Source of the DNA: Desarmillaria ectypa
Lineage: Eukaryota > Basidiomycota > Agaricomycetes > Agaricales > Physalacriaceae
Direction of reading: 5' to 3'
NCBI GenBank assembly: GCA_030407005.1
Contig: JAUDYN010000004.1
Location: 3,348,001 to 3,412,000, forward strand
Length of the DNA stretch: 64,000 nucleotides
The translations under genes and the position numbers were made by a program. Below are positions 56,889-64,000 of this stretch, piece after piece. Below the pieces are notes generated by a model. It did no database searches. It was not told the origin of the DNA and worked only from the letters and a program-made list of their open reading frames with translations. Numbering within the stretch: position 1 is the stretch's first letter; the number at the start of each line of letters is the position of its first letter.

Positions 56889-58732
56889 ATGGGTAGCTCA
56901 ACTTCTTTCCTTCTTACAATCACAATACTCGCCATCTCAGTCCTTGGGAAAAGTTCAAGTCTGTAGGGAGGTTTGTCTGATACTCACATAACGGCTGTTT
57001 TCCCTGACTGCTCCTTGTATGCTGCTGCGAGCAGGCCATGTAATCAGTTAACTTCTCTTCCCTTCACCTCATATTGAAAGCAGTCGTTTCCATAATCAAC
57101 TTACGTTACGATCTTGCTCCAGTAGCAGTGACATATCCTTCAATAAAGGAGCAGGCGGTAGCCATCGTTGCTCTTGATAGCTCAGAAAACCTGCAGGTCG
57201 TTGCAAGGAGTGGGTGCGTAAGTGGGCTCCTTTTCTTGCTCACCTCCTCACTGATATCATTGCAGCATAGCTACATTGTTAATGGTCTGGGAGGCAAAAA
57301 TGGCGCCCTCGTAATTGACCTGAGTAAAATGACCAAGGTCGGGGTGCACGCATCTTCGGGTACTGCAACAATAGAAACCGGCAGTAGGCTGGGAGATGTC
57401 GCGTTTGCATTGAATAACCAAGGAAGGGCACTTCCCTATGGAAGTTGTCCTTACGTGGACATTGGTGGTCACGTCTGTGAGTTCTCGACATTTCAATAGT
57501 GAGAAGCACCCGAATATCACGCGCTTCAGCTGGTGGAGGATTTGGATTTACGTCTCGAATGTGGGACCTGACCCTCGATGCAGTCCGATCAATGACTGTT
57601 GTCTTGGCTTATAGAACAATTGTAACCGCGTCGAGCACCTGCAACACAGATCTCGTCTGGGTAGAAGTATTTCCCAGCATCCGCGTAATAATTCAGTTCT
57701 TTGGACTCTTCTAGGCAATGAGAGGTGCCGCATCCTCGTTTGGCATCATCATCTCTGTAGATTTCGAGACATTCCGTGCGCCCTCTTTCGCAACTATCTA
57801 CGAGTACGACTGGCAGCTGGATTCCTCCGCTGCTGCAGCCGCTTTATATAAATTCCAAGAATACGTAATGACGGATATTCGACCTCAATTTGGAGCCGAA
57901 GTCAATATCGGAAAAGGTAATTCTGAGGGGAGTGTCTCTTTTGTGTTGACCGGGGGATGGTATGGCGAGTCCGTAGATGCTCTTCAGAGCATATTGGCTC
58001 CATTCTTGCAGTCTATGCCTTCGGCGAGTGGCAAGTACTCTGGCAACGGAACGTACATCAGTACCGTTAAGGTTTTGAGTAGCGGCGTCGTGAACACCAA
58101 AGCCACGGGCCCGGACACAGCTTTCTATGTCAAATCGTTGACGACGCCAGAAGATCAACCAATATCCTTGGAAGCTTTGGAGGTTTACATGAAATATTTA
58201 GCGTACGAGGGCTATGCTTCCGACACGGTCCGTCTACTTACACATAACACTGAAGTTGTATTCATCTCTGATGTAGGCCTGGTTTATGCAATTCGAGCTC
58301 TACGGCGGAGGAAATCCATTTACCAACCCGGTCAATGTGGATTGGCATTTGCGACAAGAAGTGTATTGTTTAAGGTCCAGCTGTATGCCTCGTCGAGTAA
58401 TTTCGCGCCACCACATCCCGAAGACGGGTTCACTTTCTTGGATGGTACTATATCGTTACAATTTGCTGCCTCAGATCCTCATTTACTATTGTCGCCGCCG
58501 ATTTCATCACTAAAACTATGGATGATGGCTGGAATTACGGAACTTATGTGAACTATCCTGACGATCGGCTCAAGAATGGTACGTCCTCAATTTTACAGCT
58601 TCTAGCACGAAGACTGATATTCATTGTACAGAGCATTATCTTTACTACAAATCGCATTATCACAGGCTGGAGAGTCTGAAAATTCAATACGACCCAACAG
58701 GCATCTTTGACTTCCCCTTAAGCACCCAGTGA
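56889..58732 (+). pseudogene. Second FAD-linked oxidase copy, inactivated
   Basis: Paralogue of the gene at 20483-22352, similar along its full length and with the same intron positions. Three independent defects: codon 26 is TAG (56964-56966) where the intact copy has CGG; the acceptor before the second exon (CACAGACAACTT in the intact copy) is replaced by CATAATCAACTT; and four bases are missing after about 58343 (GTGGATTGGCATTT versus GTGGATTCGACGGCATTT), shifting the frame. Also the FAD-anchor motif is changed to RSGCHSY. GSCPYVDIGGH, FVLTGGWYGES and the tail YYKSHYHRLESLKIQYDPTG remain clear. The end is FDFPLSTQ with TGA at 58730-58732. Confidence 0.85.
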
Positions 58733-58840
58733 GGATGTGGCATAGAGGACATGGTTATCATCTCCGTCCTTATCCATTAAGTAGTATCACGATATGGCAC
58801 AACCTCGACCATATGGTAAATATACCAGGTAGCATAGCTT

Positions 58841-60625
58841 CTAAATATATCTTTGATACCGCATAGTTAGTACCGACAACGCCAAGACTTCAACGATTTC
58901 CATATGTTCCGTCAGTCTTACAGCTTCTCCTGGTCTTAAGGCATCGAAATATGTTGACGTGATCCTCACGTCTTCGAGTCTCCATCGAGGATACCATCGT
59001 CCTTTCATATCAGTCGTGAAGGCGCCCTACAGTCAAATATTAGAACGGCAAACTCAGAATTGAGGCAACCAGTCGCTCACCAGTTTAGTTAGCCAGCGAT
59101 CATCCTCGTCGTTCTCTCCAGTAAGCTCGATGATGCGTAACCATAGCGAATATATCGTCGGGAGGCAAGTAGCCAACATATCAATGAGCTGGGGATTCAT
59201 AGTCTGGACGTCGACATTAAAGGTCTCGAGGCTTGAGAGCAGGAAGTAATGGGCAAAAGCAGATAGGACAACGTTCAGTTGGGAAAGTGAGAGGTATGCT
59301 CCTCGTATATCGAGCTCAGCAAGTTGGCGAACGGGTAGCATCGGTAGATTTACAAGTGTAGACACCTGCAAAACGATCCCGTTAACACGTAAGATATGTA
59401 AGGAAAAGATGACAAACCTCCTTTGGAAGCTTGATGTTTCTAAACTCAAGACATATAGATTTCAGACTGGGTGGCAAACGTGATAAAATCTCGATGACAC
59501 CGAGACTGAGTGTTTCCACCGTGGTGTTCAAAGTTCTCAAGCACGAGTTGCCAAGTAGCCCTATCAATTTATCAAGCTGGTCATCTCGCATGCACACACC
59601 ATCAATATGGAGTCTAGTTAGAGACTGCGCGTTCTTGGATATACACTTAATCGCCGTCGGGTAACACCGTTGGGTGATGTACAACCCCAATGCCTCCATG
59701 TTCGTTAAATCAACATTGGCGATGAGAGATTCCACTGCATCGTCAATGTCCTCAATGGCGCCTGGGTCAAGAGAGGATATGGCCCACTCGAAATGGGTGA
59801 GTGTCTCTGCGTGGGCATTGAGCATTTGGACAAGGCCTCCAGCGGACGGGGGAATTACAAGCGCCAGTTTACGCAAGTGCGGGAAGTAACCTAACGAGGC
59901 AATAACCGGCGTGAAATCAACACCGGGTACGGTCCTGATGAGCAAACTTTGAAGCGTTTCTCCTGCGTTATTGATGAAAGGTGTAAGAATGTCTTCCTGG
60001 ACATTGGCCGCGTTTGTATTTTCTGTGGTGGAAGAAAAGCTGTCCTTTTGCGCAACAATTTCGAGTTCCCGTAAATGACTGAACTTGCGGGTAGCAGTGG
60101 ACAGAAGGGTGCGGAAGCGCCCAAGCGGTGCCACTAGAACGAGGCGGTGAATCTCGGCCTTTACGTTCCACACTGCGGTAAAGAATGGCACAAGGTCTTG
60201 GAAGAAGAGATGGTTTCGCCAGTGTATGTGCAATTCGCGGAGATTTGTCATTCCTTGCACAGCGCCTATCATGGCTCGGATAATTTCGTCAGAGCAATAG
60301 ATGGTTGACCCTCGGTGGTGGTGGGAGGTAAACACGGACCACGTGTCAACGTGAAGGGTATGGACGCGTTTGACTACAGAAGGGTCCCTATTTGCTTACA
60401 GGTTAAGAGTTGGGTGAAAAAGAGGCCCCGACAAACTTACCTCATTCGCTCCAGGAGCCACATCTTATGATCATTGAATTCATTGAATTCTACACGCCTG
60501 TATCGGGCATTCATAGCAGCACGATACAAGGCATGGTTGACTGCGAATAGCTTTGCCAACTGGGATTCGGGGATGAACGTGGAAATGCATTCCCAAATGT
60601 CGTAGGGTATGTCTTTGCTTGTCAT
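58841..60625 (-). CDS. F-box/LRR-like protein
   Basis: Probable substrate adaptor of an SCF ubiquitin ligase. The start at 60623-60625 gives the F-box MTSKDIPYDIWECISTFIPE, then QLAKLFAVNHALYRAAMNAR. A long array of degenerate leucine-rich repeats follows: MTNLRELHIHWRNHLFFQDL, FSHLRELEIVAQKD, FPHLRKLALVIPPSAGGLVQ, LTNMEALGLYITQRC, SLTRLHIDGVCM, LPPSLKSICLEFRNIKLP, LPVRQLAELDIRGAYLSLSQ. The last exon reads GAFTTDMKGRWYPRWRLEDV and ends SVLTMRYQRYI at 58841. The tail exons are converged upon by the FAD oxidase pseudogene and are duplicated as a remnant at 22.4-22.8 kb. Intact. Confidence 0.85.
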
Positions 60626-60980
60626 GATATTGGCGACCGATGTCGAGGGGAATTAGAATTAGAAAATTAGTTAAGCCTGGACGGCTTCAATAGCGGTCTA
60701 GAGGGTTAATGGAAGAAAAAAAGCGGACCGTACTTCAGATCCCGGTTAAGGTGATAAATAGAAGTTAGGGGATACACATTGAGAGATAAGACAGTTCAGC
60801 CGTATGGGTCGTTATCTCCATCAGAAAGCGCGACTGCGTCCAAAATAACTTCGTTTCTTGTATCTCAAAAGGGAAAGGTTGGGGTTTCGGGCTCCGATGC
60901 CACTCAGTTTATCGACCGGGGTGGGGAACTAGTCGGAAGGCGTTCCGTGTGGATACAAAATGTCGGCAGATGATTCAATA

Positions 60981-60996
60981 TCGGCGCTAGCGCCGA
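60981..60996. repeat. Perfect 16-base palindrome
   Basis: TCGGCGCTAGCGCCGA is identical to its reverse complement and lies next to a very AT-rich tract. It could be a dimeric protein site or chance. Confidence 0.6.
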
Positions 60997-62712
60997 GTCC
61001 TTTCCCCAAATTAATCCAATATATTTAATTATTGTTATAATATATAGGAAATAGGACGTCAAAATTCAGCATCAGTTATACTGTAGGGTTACGGTTGGAA
61101 GAGAACAAAGCAGATGTTATGAATACTTGACAACTCATAAGCAATATTAGGTGTGGAAAGGGGTTGTTGGAATGCTAGGTGTTGGACTCCAGGCTGGTAA
61201 AGCCAGATATAAAGAACTTGTTATTCTATGGCTCATATTTATACTACTTCGCATTAGAACCTAGAATGTACGACAACTTTCTCCTCTCGTGCTTACTCAG
61301 CGACTCTCGGCCTCCTTCTAGAACTTTTCCGGGTCATGACTTGAGCTTGCTGGCGAATACAGCGCGTCGGACTAACCGTGAGCACAGCTGTTGAGACAAC
61401 TCCACTCAGTGGAGCACGGCCACGAGGCAGCACAAGACTATCATTTATGGTAAATAACGTAATTAAATTAGCCCCTAATCTGAAGGTTTGACAGGATCTG
61501 TCTCGGAAAGAATAATGACGGACTTCCGGGCCGAGGGCATCACTGGCTCGAAAACTTGGAAAAATCGCTTACCTTTTTCTACATCCTAGGAGCCATGATC
61601 CGAAAATGTTGCTGTTAAGATACTGAAATGACCAACAGAGTTCTCCGTCCCTCTTTCCCGCATATATGATTGTTTCACACGGGGGCCTGTATCCGCAAGA
61701 CATGAGGAAGCGACTCGGAAACGGCGAGTTGTTTTACTCGACGGGCGCCATAATATGGGACCCGGCAAATGGCCCATTCTGCGGTCATCTATTTGGCCTT
61801 ACTATCTTCATTCGGGATAGACGTGCAGGGTATCTGAAAAGAAAATTGGAAACGAGGTGATTTCCATTGGCCGACAGCTCTTATCTTTGTTGAAAGGTAA
61901 AGCTAAGCCCTCGGTATGCACGCGTTCTAATGGCCTTGAGTCAGATCCCAGTCTGGGACACGAGTGGTTCCTGTCTCTGAGTTCATTACTCTTGCTTTAC
62001 TACGGCAGGATAATACTAGCACTTGCTTGATGACGAATTGCCCCAACTCGTGTTTTACGAAATATCGTTCTAAAATCCGAATTCTAAGAGAGAAGTCGCT
62101 CGGACGGGGTCATCTAAAAAAACATTCTTGTCCTCGCGATATGGAAAGCTATCCAAAGATGGAACCGAAGAAACTCAACTATCATCTCGGTGTTGAAATT
62201 CGCTATGACTCGGCTGTAGAAAAACATGTTATTCGGTAACACGGAGGATTCTATTCTTAGTTATTTGCCATCAGCGACATCCTCCGTAATAGCCGTTGGC
62301 AAGTATCCGAGAACATACAGGTATTGAGACGCACTCCTGGCAGATGACTAACTCGCGCTGGTCAAAATTCAAGGGAAGACAATCAGGATAGAGATGAAAT
62401 TTTAACGATGTCTTTTAATCATGCAAAATCCGTCGGCTTTACCATTACTGGGAATCCCGACTTATTTTGCTGCGGTCAGAATTTCATATTTTATCCACCC
62501 ATTTTTGCCTGTTTTCGCCCAGCCCGAAATAGCTGCTTACCAGAGTGACGGGCGCGCTTCCGATAGGTAATGATACTATAAGGAGTTAAAGAGTTGAAAT
62601 ATAGTTGTGACGCATTGAAGTACCACACATGTGAAGAAAGTGCACCGACAGCGGTTTAAATTCGAGTTTTCATTTACGTTGTATTTACGCATTCGCAGGG
62701 ATGCGCCGCTCA

Positions 62713-63405
62713 GCGACTAGTCACAAAGTCACGGACAAGTCATTAGTCAACGAAAGGTTTTTGCCTCGACCTTTTCCCACAGCCTTTGTGTGACCTTAAA
62801 GGGTCCAGTCCAAGTCCGGTCTCGGCCTCAGCGAATTCATACCTCGCGATAGAGTCAGGTTGACAACAACAATATACATTTTCACGAACGAGTTTGACCA
62901 GGCACAAATAATACAGGCCATAGTATCATTAACATCAACATCCACATTCCATTATCATGTGCCACCAACCACAGTTGTGGTCATCGTAAAAGCGGATTCC
63001 GAGGGTAGGGAGCTTTTTCGTAGGCCTCTGCACGTATGTTGAGTTGGTTGCTAGCTTTTCCACCTTCATCAGAAGCATCGCTTCTGGCCATAGAGGATAC
63101 GAAATCGACAAAATCAATTGTATAGTTATATAAAGGGAAAGATGTGAGACCACAAGGAAATGAACACAGACTGTGCACTCAATGACATGGAATAATAATT
63201 TTAACATGAATGCAAAGGCCGTGTAGATAGCAGGAAGAAAATAGACGAGATTTAACACGGAAGTAGCTACTATAGCACAAGGAAACAAGGACGCACGTCG
63301 AGCGCCTCAGTCGTGTGACGACATCAGACACTGAGTAATAGTCGTGCCCTGAAAGTCCGGGCAGAAAGTGACTTAACTGACTAGTCACGGACTAGTCACA
63401 AGGGC
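62713..63405. repeat. GACTAGTCAC motif clusters, possible element ends
   Basis: At 62713-62752: GCGACTAGTCACAAAGTCAC then GGACAAGTCATTAGTCAA. At 63378-63400: TGACTAGTCACGGACTAGTC. The clusters are about 670 bases apart. GACTAGTC is itself palindromic, so orientation is ambiguous. They might be worn terminal repeats of a small non-coding element. Confidence 0.3.
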
Positions 63406-63694
63406 ACTTCGACTTTCCACTTTCGGTCACTGCTCTTCCAACACTGCGCATCCGTCAGGGCCGAGTTCTGAATACTAATTTGAATGGGTAGGACTTTTCT
63501 TATTTTTTTCGAAGTGATACTCACATTAATGAGGCGTCAAGCACCACAAATAGTCACTGTGAAAGAGGATCATTATCTTGATTTCTTTAAGAGTGCTCGT
63601 CGTTGATGTATCTTCCAAGTCCAGAATCACTTGGTACATTACATTATTTGTGTCTAACCTAGCCTTCCCGAAATCGTACAAGACACACTACTAG

Positions 63695-64000
63695 CTATAC
63701 ATTCGTGAGCCAAGGTAATGAAAGATGGTTATCTCGCAACGCATTGGCACCTGCTGGACTCCGATACCCAGTATCCCAATCCATGAATTCCTCCCACTTC
63801 ACCCCGATCTCATTCGTTAGATTCAGTATAATCTGGTCCCAATCTTTCTTCGACCACCATGCCTGCTCTACCCTCTTTGAAATCACGCAGAAATGCGCCA
63901 TGAGGAGTAATGCCCGGGGCCTTCTCTCAAAAAGAAAACTAAAGTACATCATGGGTACGCGTCCGAACCACGACATGAGGGCGTACGAATGGTAATGTGG
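63695..64000 (-). CDS. C-terminus of a probable Zn2Cys6 transcription factor (partial)
   Basis: Frame open to the right edge on the minus strand: HYHSYALMSWFGRVPMMYFS, then FERRPRALLLMAHFCVISKR, VEQAWWSKKDWDQIILNL and the end ANALRDNHLSLPWLTNV with TAG at 63695. The pattern RRPRALLLMAHF...WW is the conserved C-terminal segment of the fungal UPC2-like Zn2Cys6 regulators. The DNA-binding domain is outside the window. Called from this motif only. Confidence 0.65.
   Translation of the reverse strand, partial: PHYHSYALMSWFGRVPMMYFSFLFERRPRALLLMAHFCVISKRVEQAWWSKKDWDQIILNLTNEIGVKWEEFMDWDTGYRSPAGANALRDNHLSLPWLTNV

Larger units (their letters stand above)
60626..63694. other. Long intergenic region
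   Basis: About 3 kb, AT-rich in parts (61010-61060), with short frames that show no family resemblance or splice continuity. It contains a 16-base perfect palindrome and a cluster of GACTAGTC-type motifs, listed separately. No tRNA or rRNA recognised. Confidence 0.5.

Noticed and set aside
62935..63288. Hydrophobic 117-codon minus-strand frame
   Set aside because: Composition is driven by AT-rich DNA; no conserved motif, promoter or splice support.

Overview
The window looks like nuclear DNA of a filamentous basidiomycete, most likely an Agaricomycete. Genes are dense and usually broken by many introns of about 45-65 bases with GT...AG ends and CTNA-type branch sites. The products are eukaryotic (Nup98, RNA polymerase I, eIF3f, TOM7, nuclear-encoded complex I subunits). 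F-box/LRR proteins, a GH18 chitinase, a bicovalent-FAD oligosaccharide-oxidase-like protein and a Zn2Cys6 factor tail are typical of mushroom-forming fungi. I saw no rRNA, tRNA, CRISPR array or intact transposon. Exon borders were worked out by hand, so gene ends are firmer than inner junctions.

Layout. 1-16.5 kb is a housekeeping block: NUP98 (minus, running off the left edge), RPA2 head-to-head with it, a long histone-fold-like protein, a C2H2 zinc-finger protein and the complex I assembly methyltransferase NDUFAF5, followed by a small Ser/Pro-rich protein. 17.6-26.1 kb is accessory: a dead kinase-like gene, an intact secreted FAD oxidase with a broken F-box gene tail behind it, 1.7 kb of apparent non-coding DNA, an intact secreted kinase-like gene and a small unknown gene. 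26.5-32 kb returns to conserved genes: Maf-family pyrophosphatase, eIF3f and TOM7 (divergent, 82 bp apart) and an RNF220-type RING ligase. 32.1-37.9 kb holds a broken FAD monooxygenase, mitochondrial uS7, an F-box-like fragment and a two-finger zinc protein.

38-51 kb contains a stress-type low-complexity protein and a nutrient-acquisition group: secreted M28 aminopeptidase, GH18 chitinase, MFS sugar porter and GH3 beta-glucosidase. The porter and the beta-glucosidase, which shows no signal peptide, would make a plausible import-then-hydrolyse pair. 51-56.5 kb has NDUFS2, a membrane MRH-domain (mannose-6-phosphate-receptor-like) protein and an HHxxxDG acyltransferase. 56.8-60.6 kb carries a second FAD oxidase (pseudogene) followed by an intact F-box/LRR gene. 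The last 3 kb are largely non-coding and end in the C-terminus of a probable Zn2Cys6 transcription factor that enters from the right edge.

The most interesting structures are: (i) a ~2.3 kb segmental duplication (about 20.43-22.77 kb and 56.84-59.11 kb) spanning a FAD oxidase plus the tail of a convergent F-box gene, with opposite survival in the two copies; (ii) a pair of very compact kinase-like genes, one with a signal peptide and one killed by stops at the catalytic loop; (iii) a 923-residue protein whose N-terminal part resembles a histone H2A fold and which needs a 12-base microexon to keep helix register.
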